DNA of 64,000 nt. Source: Brevinematales bacterium. Lineage in GTDB: Bacteria; Spirochaetota; Brevinematia; Brevinematales; GWF1-51-8. The stretch lies in assembly GCA_013177895.1 (NCBI GenBank), contig JABLXV010000003.1:1-64000 (forward strand), written 5' to 3'. Position 1 is the first letter of the stretch, and each line of letters begins with the position of its first letter. A model generated the notes under the pieces. That model was not told the origin of the DNA. It did not search any database and was given only the letters and a program-made list of their open reading frames with translations. Shown here one piece after another: positions 23,736-31,774 of the stretch. The position numbers and the translations under genes were made by a program.

Positions 23736-26147
23736 TTACTGTTGGTAATTTTCTTGTACTATCCCATGTCCTGCATTGGGTCCTATATTGGCGGCTGGAG
23801 CCTGTTCAAACCTCACCTTGACGTACCATGAAATATTCCCATACATATAACCCGGATCGTAAAGCCGAATTTTGAATTTGATTTCCCGGATAGTGATTTC
23901 TCCGAACCATCCGCCATATGATATATTATCCGATACTACGGTAACGTTAGGATTGACTAAAGCCTGCGCGAGAGGTGTTACCGAGAAATGCTCGCCTTTA
24001 AATGCCTGTGTTATCAAATCCAGCCGGATAGGAATACTTTCAAGATACATGTTCGCGCCATACCCGCCGAATACATATCCCGCATAAGTTACCGGTACAG
24101 GAGTGTAATCATCCGCCCATTGCGAATACTTATCGAGGCTTACGACCGTGTAGGGTACTGTCGCCTCAATGGTTGCGCCTTTTTTTACTTGAAGATTAAA
24201 AGTTACTTCTTTATCTCCCAAAGATGTTACCGAAAACACGCTTCCGCTTTTAGAACCTAAATCAGAGCCAGATTTACTGTCGATCTTTTGAGCTAAAGCC
24301 GGATACTTCTTAGTGTCACTTACCACTGCCTTAAATGAAAGTATTTGCCCCTTTGTTACGATTGCTTTATTGGCGGAGTAATATTTTCCGTTGACCGTAT
24401 CGACAAGCTGTACGCCAACACAATTATCAGGCCGGTCGAGTTTTCGCACGATAGAGTATTTGTTAATTATAGACAAATAAGTTTCTTTTTCGATTTTTCC
24501 GGTGTTTTTTACATAGTTCAATTTATACTTGAGATCAGTACCTTCGATAGGAAGATTTTTATAGGAAAAATTATAGGTTGTCATCAATCCCTGTGTCAAT
24601 TCGTCAATTTGCCCCACAAGGTATTTGACTTTCTGAACAACCGTGCCGTCCGGATTATATTTCGTTTCAAGCACTTTGTATGAATTGTTGGTAAATATAC
24701 TATAAACCACATCATTAATAGACGGAGTTACAATGCTTACATAAAGTCCGCGTCCATAGTTAGTAATATATACTTCCTCGGAAAAGAGATCGGTCGCGCT
24801 TGCACTAACGGCGTTTGATAATATGAGACTTTTATTCCCAGCATCCGTTTTTTCACTCATTGCCTGATAGGTGTAACCTGCTACATCGAGCAATGTCCCG
24901 TTCCCAGCAGTATAAGGTTTTGCATGGACCGTGACGGTACTTTGACCATCCTTCACATAAAGACTTTTATCCAAAGATACGTTAAATTGAGGAAGAAGTT
25001 TATTTTTAGCCTGCAAAGTAAAGGAATATTTCATAGGATTTGAAGAATAATTAGTATTCGGAGTATAGAACTCGACTTTATTGGTGTAAGTTTTCATGGA
25101 GTCGTAACCCGGGAGATTATAAAGCGCGACAGAAGCATTCGTAACACCGGCGACAAGTATATTAATCTCATCGGCGTATTTCGATACGATCTGGAGCCGG
25201 TATTTTTTAAAATAGAAACCCGATATAGCGTCCGGAGAAATACCGACTAATTTATCATTTCCTGCGACATCTTTTACAATACCGTAAAGTTCAAAACTTA
25301 CTTCGGGTTTATAGGTGTATACCGGCAAGGTTATATCAGAAATCGGCAGGGTTACAGTTCCGCCGTTTGCGTATATCTTCCAGCCCTTCAAGGTCACAAA
25401 TTTTACAACCTTCCCGGAAGTCGCAACCATAGTGATTTTGTGATAATCCTTATTCAAGTTCCCCGAAACGTATTGTTTAGTGCCGTCGGTATATTCGAGA
25501 ATATTCGTTCCGTTCGCGGCCATGTCGATAGAAGAATTATAGCTTACAGTTACCTGGTTAATAGAACTTTCATTGTTATACTGCGCCGCAGAGAAGTAAG
25601 TGATGGGGTAGGTTACAGAATTGATACTGCTTTCGTCGATTGTTACCGGCTGGAAATACAGGTTCGCACCATCCTTGAAATCAGCAAACTCTATATTTTT
25701 TATTCCAAGTCCAATAACGGAAAAGTCTTTTATCCGAATACGAAAACCTTTTTCGCTTCCGGTGACTATCCAGCTTGTTTCGTAATTGATACCTTCGTCG
25801 GATGGAGATGATTTTAATGCGCCGCCCATTGAAATAACAACTCTTATGGTATCGCCGACCGAGCCTTTTACTTCACTTGCGTTATCGAGAGTGACAATGA
25901 TCGTGCCGGTTTCAGGATTGACGTTACCATCGAAATAGATATCGACTAACTGGTCTCCGTTGTCCGATTTTGACACGACTTGCGGAATAAGGGTAAGTTC
26001 GGTGTAAGACACATTTTGATTAGTATTTCCCTTCGGGATCAAACTGCCTTCGGCAGTATTGTCCATGTCGATAGAAGATAATGTACAGGAAGTGAATAAA
26101 ACAATGATGCTCACAATTTTTAAAATGGAACCGGTCAGGTTTTTCAT
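23736..26147 (-). CDS. Large beta-rich lipoprotein (803 aa)
   Basis: Signal peptide and lipobox (LFTSC, cysteine 21) are clear. The mature protein is almost all beta, with phrases typical of bacterial Ig-like domains (for example YFDGNVNPETGTIIVTLD near residue 68), and many Asn/Thr/Tyr/Gly residues. It probably sits on the cell surface. A stretch (NIEFADFKDG..LYFQPV) is reminiscent of the lipoprotein at 33278 (MKIYNFKTTDGLYFPP), suggesting related domains. It has its own promoter (26212-26240) and AAGGAGGAAGG ribosome-binding site. Adhesion or mating-partner contact is possible but unproven. Confidence 0.75.
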   Translation of the reverse strand: MKNLTGSILKIVSIIVLFTSCTLSSIDMDNTAEGSLIPKGNTNQNVSYTELTLIPQVVSKSDNGDQLVDIYFDGNVNPETGTIIVTLDNASEVKGSVGDTIRVVISMGGALKSSPSDEGINYETSWIVTGSEKGFRIRIKDFSVIGLGIKNIEFADFKDGANLYFQPVTIDESSINSVTYPITYFSAAQYNNESSINQVTVSYNSSIDMAANGTNILEYTDGTKQYVSGNLNKDYHKITMVATSGKVVKFVTLKGWKIYANGGTVTLPISDITLPVYTYKPEVSFELYGIVKDVAGNDKLVGISPDAISGFYFKKYRLQIVSKYADEINILVAGVTNASVALYNLPGYDSMKTYTNKVEFYTPNTNYSSNPMKYSFTLQAKNKLLPQFNVSLDKSLYVKDGQSTVTVHAKPYTAGNGTLLDVAGYTYQAMSEKTDAGNKSLILSNAVSASATDLFSEEVYITNYGRGLYVSIVTPSINDVVYSIFTNNSYKVLETKYNPDGTVVQKVKYLVGQIDELTQGLMTTYNFSYKNLPIEGTDLKYKLNYVKNTGKIEKETYLSIINKYSIVRKLDRPDNCVGVQLVDTVNGKYYSANKAIVTKGQILSFKAVVSDTKKYPALAQKIDSKSGSDLGSKSGSVFSVTSLGDKEVTFNLQVKKGATIEATVPYTVVSLDKYSQWADDYTPVPVTYAGYVFGGYGANMYLESIPIRLDLITQAFKGEHFSVTPLAQALVNPNVTVVSDNISYGGWFGEITIREIKFKIRLYDPGYMYGNISWYVKVRFEQAPAANIGPNAGHGIVQENYQQ

Positions 26148-26211
26148 AACCTTCCTCCTTGAATAATTTGCATTTTTATATTACAATGCACGATATTTGA
26201 TGATTTTATTA

Positions 26212-26240
26212 AGTGTATCATTTTATTATCGTATTGTCAA
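26212..26240 (-). promoter_or_regulatory. Sigma-70 promoter for the 803-aa lipoprotein
   Basis: On the minus strand: TTGACA, 17-base spacer, TACACT. Confidence 0.6.
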
Positions 26241-26281
26241 GCATATATCTGGATTTATTTGTTATAATATAAACATTGTAA

Positions 26282-26297
26282 ATCTTTATTCTTGTTA
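26282..26297 (+). promoter_or_regulatory. Variant shared motif (ATCTT-N6-TGTTA) before the HNH gene
   Basis: ATCTT at 26282-26286, TATTCT, TGTTA at 26293-26297; one mismatch to the ATCTC box, same spacing, 19 bases before the start codon. A separate extended -10 (TGTTATAAT, 26260-26268) lies just upstream. Confidence 0.4.
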
Positions 26298-26316
26298 TAG
26301 TTATAAGGAGGGTTAA

Positions 26317-26808
26317 ATGATTCTTAAATTAACCATCGATCTTGTCCCTGAAACCGCGCATTTCAAGTCTTTATACAGATACTACCAGAATAAAAGCGAA
26401 TTAGTGAAATGGAAACATCTAAAAGAACGTCTTTTTCGTGAAGAAGGACATAAATGCTGGATATGCGGTAAAGGCGGGGAAGGTGTGAAAATCCCGCCGA
26501 AACTCGACGCCCATGAGTTTTGGAATTACCGCCCGGACGGAGTCCAGGAGCTCGTCGCGGTACACCATATCTGCGATCTCTGTCACCGGATCAAGCATAT
26601 CGGGTTGTGGACTCGTATCGACTACGGGATCGAGGAAATGGAGAAAATAGGACTTACAAAGAATAGATTGATAGAGCATTTCTGTAAAGTCAACGGGTGT
26701 ACCGCCGAGGATTTCAACCGGCATGAGGAAGAAAGTTTCGAGCTTTATGAAAAGCGGAGTGAAATTGAATGGGTGCAAGATTTTAGTAGATTTTTGAATA
26801 TTGATTGA
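26317..26808 (+). CDS. HNH-like nuclease (163 aa)
   Basis: The middle of the protein carries a zinc-bound HNH pattern: CWICG (about residues 47-51), LDAHEFWNY (about 68), then VAVHHICDLCHRIKHIG (about 83-99), where CDLC completes the zinc site and the histidines supply the nuclease. Such free-standing HNH proteins cut or nick DNA and are common on phages and plasmids. AAGGAGGG precedes the start. Its stop codon overlaps the -35 of the next promoter. The N-terminal 40 residues and the C-terminal helical part are not diagnostic. Confidence 0.75.
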   Translation: MILKLTIDLVPETAHFKSLYRYYQNKSELVKWKHLKERLFREEGHKCWICGKGGEGVKIPPKLDAHEFWNYRPDGVQELVAVHHICDLCHRIKHIGLWTRIDYGIEEMEKIGLTKNRLIEHFCKVNGCTAEDFNRHEEESFELYEKRSEIEWVQDFSRFLNID

Positions 26809-26833
26809 CAACTCTTTCAGTTCATGTTAAATT
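26805..26833 (+). promoter_or_regulatory. Sigma-70 promoter for the toxin-antitoxin pair
   Basis: TTGACA (26805-26810), 17-base spacer, TAAATT; its -35 overlaps the stop codon of the HNH gene. Confidence 0.65.
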
Positions 26834-26849
26834 ATAGCTGGAGGTAATC

Positions 26850-27311
26850 ATGGAGCCTGTTAGCGTTCCTGTTAGCGTTTTCGACGTCGCGCAGTATATT
26901 CTGTCGAAAACCGGTACAATCACAACATGGAAACTTCAGAAACTTCTCTATTACGCTCAGGCGTATTCCCTCGTATGGGATGAACAACCTATATTTAACG
27001 AGGAAATTCAAGCGTGGGCAAACGGGCCCGTAGTCAAAGAATTATTCAATGAACACGTCGGAAAACTCAATATTGACTCAACCCTTCTGAAAAGAGGGGA
27101 TTTACATAACCTTTCAAATGAACAGATTGCTACGATCGATGCCGTTCTTGAAACATATAACCAGTATTCCGGGCAGGAATTGTCATTTATGACCCATCGC
27201 GAGGATCCGTGGATTAACGCCAGAAAAGGCCTCGGTCCCCACGAAAAATGCGATCGCGTTATTAGTCTTGGAGATATGGCGGATTATTATTCCAGTTTTG
27301 TATCTTTCTAA
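26850..27311 (+). CDS. Panacea-domain antitoxin (SocA/GepA-like, DUF4065, 153 aa)
   Basis: The family signature is plain: DVAQYILSK, TTWKLQKLLYYAQAYSL (residues about 27-44), EIQAWANGPVVKELF (about 54-69) and the end DPWINAR.G (about 113). Panacea proteins neutralise very different toxins encoded next to them. Here the partner starts immediately after the stop codon (no gap). TGGAGGTAATC precedes the ATG. It likely stabilises the plasmid or guards against phage. Confidence 0.85.
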   Translation: MEPVSVPVSVFDVAQYILSKTGTITTWKLQKLLYYAQAYSLVWDEQPIFNEEIQAWANGPVVKELFNEHVGKLNIDSTLLKRGDLHNLSNEQIATIDAVLETYNQYSGQELSFMTHREDPWINARKGLGPHEKCDRVISLGDMADYYSSFVSF

Positions 27312-27776
27312 ATGCCTAACCATAATAAAAAAAAGAAGATTATATCTCCTGCGCACCCCTCGCTTAATAAGCAGATCCAACAGCCTAAAACTGGCGTAAA
27401 TGACCTAATACCCGTATGGTCATATAAATATTTTGATACAAAATTCTATCAAGAAAGACCTCTCACACCTGAAGAGTCTATGGAATACTTCCATGTGATG
27501 AAACGATTGGAAAATAAAACATGGGGAGAGATTAGACAGGAATGTTATGGTTACGAACATAAAACTTGCCATCACTCAATCGATTTTAAGGAATTTAAAG
27601 AAAATGCAGGATTTATTTCTCGATATTTTGATACCAATATTCCGAACGATCTTCATAACGGAGAAGTCTTTAGTTTAAGAATTACCCCGGAGTTTCGCGT
27701 TTACGGTATTCTTTCCGATCCGTTTTATATAATATGGATTGATCCGAATCATCGATTATACCCAGTATCTCGATAA
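27312..27776 (+). CDS. Probable PanT-type toxin partner (154 aa)
   Basis: It begins directly at the stop of the Panacea antitoxin gene, so the two are translationally coupled. The C-terminal half has FSLRITPEFRVYGIL then FYIIWIDPNHRLYP, a pattern seen in toxin-antitoxin-type proteins in which a small beta barrel ends with a 'DPNH' turn. The N-terminal 30 residues are basic and probably disordered. The exact toxin activity cannot be named. Toxin identity rests on the genetic arrangement plus that motif. Confidence 0.65.
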   Translation: MPNHNKKKKIISPAHPSLNKQIQQPKTGVNDLIPVWSYKYFDTKFYQERPLTPEESMEYFHVMKRLENKTWGEIRQECYGYEHKTCHHSIDFKEFKENAGFISRYFDTNIPNDLHNGEVFSLRITPEFRVYGILSDPFYIIWIDPNHRLYPVSR

Positions 27777-27801
27777 TTGATATCGTAAAAAATAGAAATG
27801 A

Positions 27802-27828
27802 AATTGTGTCACCAGTGATGACACAATT
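27802..27828. terminator. Hairpin between convergent operons
   Basis: Perfect 10-bp stem AATTGTGTCA / TGACACAATT. T-runs are weak on both sides, so termination is likely but not certain. Confidence 0.5.
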
Positions 27829-27840
27829 CCAATGCGTTAT

Positions 27841-28308
27841 TTATTTTCTGAGATAGTCCGGGTCTTTCGTGAGTATGTACGGAAGGATTTTTTCCCGGAT
27901 ATGTAAACGATCTTCCGGACTTATATACCCGAATTTTTCTATTAAGAACCGGTCAATCGAATCTTGAACAACTTCTTCGCTTTCAGGTTTCTCCTTTACC
28001 AATACCCTTATCCTTGCTTCCAGTTTTTTTATTTTAATATCCAAAACTTCTTTTTCTATTATCTGAACTTCGGTCCTTCTTTTTGATAATGCGTTTTTAG
28101 TAATCTCCATTTTCTGATAAACAGCCTTCGATGAGATGATCTTTTGGATATACCCGTCCACGTCTTTGATTCTTCCGAGTTTACGGCCTACATACTCTAA
28201 AAGACGTGCGGCGCCTTCTTCTCCGTAAACATTCTTATAGTCCTGGATTATATTCTTAGTTTCATCAGAGATGAGACTATAGACCCGGTCGCTATGCTTC
28301 TTCTGCAT
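27841..28308 (-). CDS. Hypothetical helical protein (155 aa), operon gene 4
   Basis: Not recognised. It is long-helical throughout, with a probable coiled coil near residues 70-110 (KRRTEVQIIEKEVLDIKIKK). Its ATG overlaps the stop of the preceding gene (TAATG), so it is translationally coupled. It is the last gene of a four-gene minus-strand operon that begins at 30655. No signal peptide. Confidence 0.65.
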   Translation of the reverse strand: MQKKHSDRVYSLISDETKNIIQDYKNVYGEEGAARLLEYVGRKLGRIKDVDGYIQKIISSKAVYQKMEITKNALSKRRTEVQIIEKEVLDIKIKKLEARIRVLVKEKPESEEVVQDSIDRFLIEKFGYISPEDRLHIREKILPYILTKDPDYLRK

Positions 28309-29150
28309 TACAACGCCATTCCTTTACTTTTCGTTACCGCCGTTCTTTGTACTTCATTGAACATTATGCCGGTAATCGCTTTTTTAAGAGCGATAGTCTG
28401 GCCTGTTACGGCTCCTTTTATCTGATCGCTTTTTACTTTTCCTTTAATGACCGTTAATAGTTCCGAGTATTTCTGATACATCTCCCGGTATTCTTTTTTA
28501 CCAACCGCCTTGATCAACTGCCCGAAATGCTTCAGGTAATCTTCTGCTTTTAAAATATTTTCAAACTTAACCGCTTTTACTATTTCATCCGGATTATTAA
28601 GAAATATCTCTTCAGTTTTCTTGGTAATCTCCCTAAGAAAATGTTTTATCAGCTCGTCCAGATCATCGAAAGAAACGTCAAGAAGACCGGCTTTTTCCAG
28701 TTCGCGCTTTATGGCTAAAGAGAAATTGTTCTTAAAAAGAATTGCGATAATCACCGCGGAATACTTCGTGCCTATTTTCAGAGTATCCACTTTTGAACCG
28801 ATATTAATAACTTCTTTCTCCTGGAGCTCCAGCACTCTTTCGATCAAATCGATAATTTCATGGTTATCCTTTTTGATAGAGTGATCGATCTTATCTAATT
28901 CCCTTTTGTGAATCAGGTTTTTAATGACGTTATCCACAAGGGGTTTAGTGTTCCCTTCTTTTAGAAACTGGATAAATTTCCTTTCATCCATTTTTATGAG
29001 ATTTATAATGCCGTCGGTAACGGCGTTCAGGGAGGAGTAGGTACGAAGACACTCATTGACTACGTTTTCCAGTCTTACCCAGAGTATTTCCTTATCGAAG
29101 TTTTCGATTACGGATTGATAACGCTCAAAAAAGGTTTCTTTATCTATCAA
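28308..29150 (-). CDS. Hypothetical protein (280 aa), paralog of operon gene 1
   Basis: Family unknown. It is related to the 292-residue protein at 29777: both contain TKY(S/A)AVI followed by a LF..(N/E)F helix, then NP(D/E)E, a K.EN..A..YL segment, KAVG, and EMY.K....L. The likely start is TTG at 29150 with AGGTGA seven bases upstream, since no ATG is placed well. It ends with TKSKGMAL. It is all-helical, cytoplasmic and lysine-rich. Tandem divergence inside one operon suggests two subunits of one complex. Confidence 0.7.
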   Translation of the reverse strand: MIDKETFFERYQSVIENFDKEILWVRLENVVNECLRTYSSLNAVTDGIINLIKMDERKFIQFLKEGNTKPLVDNVIKNLIHKRELDKIDHSIKKDNHEIIDLIERVLELQEKEVINIGSKVDTLKIGTKYSAVIIAILFKNNFSLAIKRELEKAGLLDVSFDDLDELIKHFLREITKKTEEIFLNNPDEIVKAVKFENILKAEDYLKHFGQLIKAVGKKEYREMYQKYSELLTVIKGKVKSDQIKGAVTGQTIALKKAITGIMFNEVQRTAVTKSKGMAL

Positions 29151-29161
29151 TTTTACGTCAC

Positions 29162-29764
29162 CTATAATTTCATCTGCTGATTCCGTTTCATGCCCATGCT
29201 TTGTTTTTCCTGCTCCATCGCAGATAGAACGGCGCCGACGACGGAACTTCCGCCGCCGATTTTCGCTTTCGAGAAAGGATCATACGACATTTTTTTCATC
29301 AAGTTTTGTACATCAGATAAGTCGGCGGATTTTGATAAGCTCTTTTCAAGAGACTCATAAATTCCTTTATTGATATTGTTTATCACACCGGCATTACTGA
29401 TCCCTTTTTTTATATCCTGTCCCAAGACAACGGGCCCTTCATCTTTTGAAAGAGAAACTTCCGAAACGATAATATCGGTAGTTTTTCTGAATAGATCTTT
29501 CAGTAAATCGTCGCGCGATACGATTTTCACATCGTATTTTTCAATAAGATATTCCGCCGATTTATCCATTTCCCGGATGTATGTTCTTTGAAAACCGTCG
29601 GATAACGTATTATTACGTTCCGTTTCTTGCAGAGTTACCGCTCGATCGACAATCCCGACGCTGCCTTTATACAGTTTTACGGATAAGTCATAGGCTGTCT
29701 GGAAAATATCGCTTGAGACATGGAGAGGACTATCCTTTCTGAAAGTATCGCCTTCAATTTTCAT
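29162..29764 (-). CDS. Hypothetical protein (200 aa), operon gene 2
   Basis: Not recognised. It is helical and charged with a flexible, glycine/methionine-rich C-terminus (KIGGGSSVVGAV, then SMGMKRNQQMKL). The short methionine/lysine/leucine tail resembles the tails of its two larger neighbours (MKMAGL and KGMAL). No signal peptide or metal site. It sits between the two paralogous genes. Confidence 0.65.
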   Translation of the reverse strand: MKIEGDTFRKDSPLHVSSDIFQTAYDLSVKLYKGSVGIVDRAVTLQETERNNTLSDGFQRTYIREMDKSAEYLIEKYDVKIVSRDDLLKDLFRKTTDIIVSEVSLSKDEGPVVLGQDIKKGISNAGVINNINKGIYESLEKSLSKSADLSDVQNLMKKMSYDPFSKAKIGGGSSVVGAVLSAMEQEKQSMGMKRNQQMKL

Positions 29765-29776
29765 TTATCTGATCCT

Positions 29777-30655
29777 TCATAATCCGGCCATTTTCATACT
29801 GCCAATGCCGTGAGTTATTTCTTTATTCTGTACCGGTGATTTCATTCCCGCGGTGATCTGCGCCTGTTTAACGCTATGTTTATCTGCGAAAGGTTTTAAA
29901 GGATCGCCGATTGCTTCTGTATCTTTAACGGCTTCGCGGACTTTAAAAAGAATATCCCTGCACTTCATATACATTTCCTTCCCCGCGTCCGTACCGACTG
30001 CCTTCACATAGTTTTTCATGTTTCTCAGGTAATTATCAGCCGTGTCCAGGTTTTCAGGTTTTGCATATTTAGTGATAGCTTCTTCCGGGTTTCTCTCTAT
30101 CTTTGCTTCCGCCGTGTCGACAGCGACATGGATTGAGTTGACAAGCGTATTGTTCAAATTTTCAACCTTTACGCTTTTCCCGGTTATACCCAGAACCTCA
30201 AGCTGGCTGGAAATATCTTTTATGAACTCGTCCCGAAATAGGGTTTTTACAATGACCGCGGCGTATTTTGTTTCTATCTGAAGCGGGTCGCCAGCCGCGC
30301 CGACTTTAACCTGGTCGATTGAATTGATTTTTAATTCATCAATGAAATTGATGATTTTCTCGTGATCTTTCGTGCGTTCCATGCTTTTTAATTCACGGCA
30401 TTTTGCGATAAAATAATCCTGAATTTCTTTTTTTAACGCTTCCTTATATTCCGGACCCGCGCTGCTCAAGTTTTCCATCTTAGCAAGGAATCTTTTCGCG
30501 TCTTTGGCATAGAGTTCGCCGATTTTTTCCATGATCACATTCAGGTCGGAATATTGACGGTTCCCGATATTAATAGTTTCGATTAACGCACCGGCGATTG
30601 CTGACTTCTTTTCCTCGGGTACGCCGGATATGATTACATCGAGAGCATTTCCCAT
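29777..30655 (-). CDS. Hypothetical protein (292 aa), operon gene 1
   Basis: Family unknown. It is all-helical, with a conserved block shared with the 28308 gene (TKYAAVIVKTLFRDEF near residue 130, then NPEEAITKYAKPEN..A.NYL, KAVG and KEMYMKC near 205-245). The tail is GSMKMAGL. It has AAAGGAG before the ATG and a consensus promoter 30 bases further upstream. It leads a four-gene operon divergent from the Bet-like annealing protein; no enzyme motif is seen in any of the four. Confidence 0.7.
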   Translation of the reverse strand: MGNALDVIISGVPEEKKSAIAGALIETINIGNRQYSDLNVIMEKIGELYAKDAKRFLAKMENLSSAGPEYKEALKKEIQDYFIAKCRELKSMERTKDHEKIINFIDELKINSIDQVKVGAAGDPLQIETKYAAVIVKTLFRDEFIKDISSQLEVLGITGKSVKVENLNNTLVNSIHVAVDTAEAKIERNPEEAITKYAKPENLDTADNYLRNMKNYVKAVGTDAGKEMYMKCRDILFKVREAVKDTEAIGDPLKPFADKHSVKQAQITAGMKSPVQNKEITHGIGSMKMAGL

Positions 30656-30684
30656 ATCAACGCTCCTTTATTAATCTTTTTATA

Positions 30685-30713
30685 AGTATACCACTTTTAC
30701 CCCATGCTGTCAA
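30685..30713 (-). promoter_or_regulatory. Sigma-70 promoter for the four-gene unknown operon
   Basis: On the minus strand: TTGACA, 17-base spacer, TATACT (30690-30685). Confidence 0.75.
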
Positions 30714-30817
30714 TTCTTTTATGAATAATATCGCGTTATCTCCATGAATCAATATAATACTCGATTATTGAAAGGGATTATAGTATAAAGGGAATATCAC
30801 TTCGTTTCCATATTAAA

Positions 30818-30833
30818 ATCTGCCCGCCTGTTA
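30818..30833 (+). promoter_or_regulatory. Shared motif (ATCTG-N6-TGTTA) before the Bet-like gene
   Basis: ATCTG at 30818-30822, CCCGCC, TGTTA at 30829-30833, followed by TATCTTAGAA. Its core is identical to the copies at 720 and 2174. Confidence 0.6.
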
Positions 30834-30865
30834 TATCTTAGAACAGAATAAACAGGAGGATATCC

Positions 30866-31765
30866 ATGAGTACGGTTAAAAGCAAAACAGTAGCGAGTTA
30901 TTCATACCTCGCCGGGGTTTTCGGGAAGATCAAGGAATGGTTCAAGAAAACATTCGAGGTAAAGATCAAACCGAATACCAAAAAGAACACCGCTATCCCG
31001 GAGAACGAGCAAGCCTCTTCCTATACGGAATATTTCCGGGAAAACTACAAAGGCATAACCAAAGAAAAAGCCGCCGAGTTTTCAGTGGCTTGTATCGCAA
31101 ACGGTCTTAATCCGTTCAAGCGCGACGTGTTTGTGATGCTCAAAAACGAAGAGTACCTTCTTGGTTGCCACTACAATGTATATCTCAAGAAAGCAGTCGA
31201 GACCGGGAAACTGGATTATTACCGGATCGAGAAAGAGAGTAACGACGTCTATATCGTTATTATCAAACGTGCCGATCAATCTCAGCCGTTTCAGATGTAC
31301 TTCAATATGAAGGATTTTTTTATCAATACAAACGGCTGGAAACAGAGACCGGTATTTATGCTCCAGAAAACCGCGTTTTCTATCGGTTTCAGGATCGCGT
31401 TCCCGGTCGAAATGAGCGGGCTTCCGTATACCTATGAGGAAATATGCTCTATACCCGATAAGGCAAAGGATAACGGAAATGGAAAAGACCCCCAGGGAAC
31501 CGCTCCCGCGCCGGTACAGCTTCCTTCAAACGCAAATGCGATTATAGCGCAGGTAAAGGATATTCTCAAAAACTATCCCGGCGGGGTATTCGATTACACC
31601 GTTACCGGTGATAATGTAACTATCCGTGTCTGCGGGAATAACTCTATCTTCCGCGACATCAGTTCAAAAAGAAATGATATTGCCGAAATGCTCAAAGAAC
31701 GCGGATTGAACGCGACGGTATCGGTTACTCTTTCGAGTTCGAGCGCGCAGAGAAAAGCGGGGTAG
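30866..31765 (+). CDS. RecT/Bet-like single-strand annealing protein (299 aa)
   Basis: It is likely to anneal complementary strands during recombination. Recognisable blocks are FSVACIANGLNPFKRDVFVM (residues about 72-92), a central beta region (EYLLGCHYNVYLKKA) and WKQRPVFMLQKTAFSIGFRIAFP (about 155-177) followed by GLPYTYEEI, which matches the W..P..M..K.A...R.aFP....G..Y..eE end of phage Bet proteins. The C-terminal 90 residues, after a proline/asparagine linker, form an extra small domain (about 225-290) of unknown role. No exonuclease partner is adjacent. A shared motif (30818) and ACAGGAGG lie upstream. It is unrelated in sequence to the Rad52-like protein at 11462. Confidence 0.8.
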   Translation: MSTVKSKTVASYSYLAGVFGKIKEWFKKTFEVKIKPNTKKNTAIPENEQASSYTEYFRENYKGITKEKAAEFSVACIANGLNPFKRDVFVMLKNEEYLLGCHYNVYLKKAVETGKLDYYRIEKESNDVYIVIIKRADQSQPFQMYFNMKDFFINTNGWKQRPVFMLQKTAFSIGFRIAFPVEMSGLPYTYEEICSIPDKAKDNGNGKDPQGTAPAPVQLPSNANAIIAQVKDILKNYPGGVFDYTVTGDNVTIRVCGNNSIFRDISSKRNDIAEMLKERGLNATVSVTLSSSSAQRKAG

Positions 31766-31774
31766 GGTTTCGGC

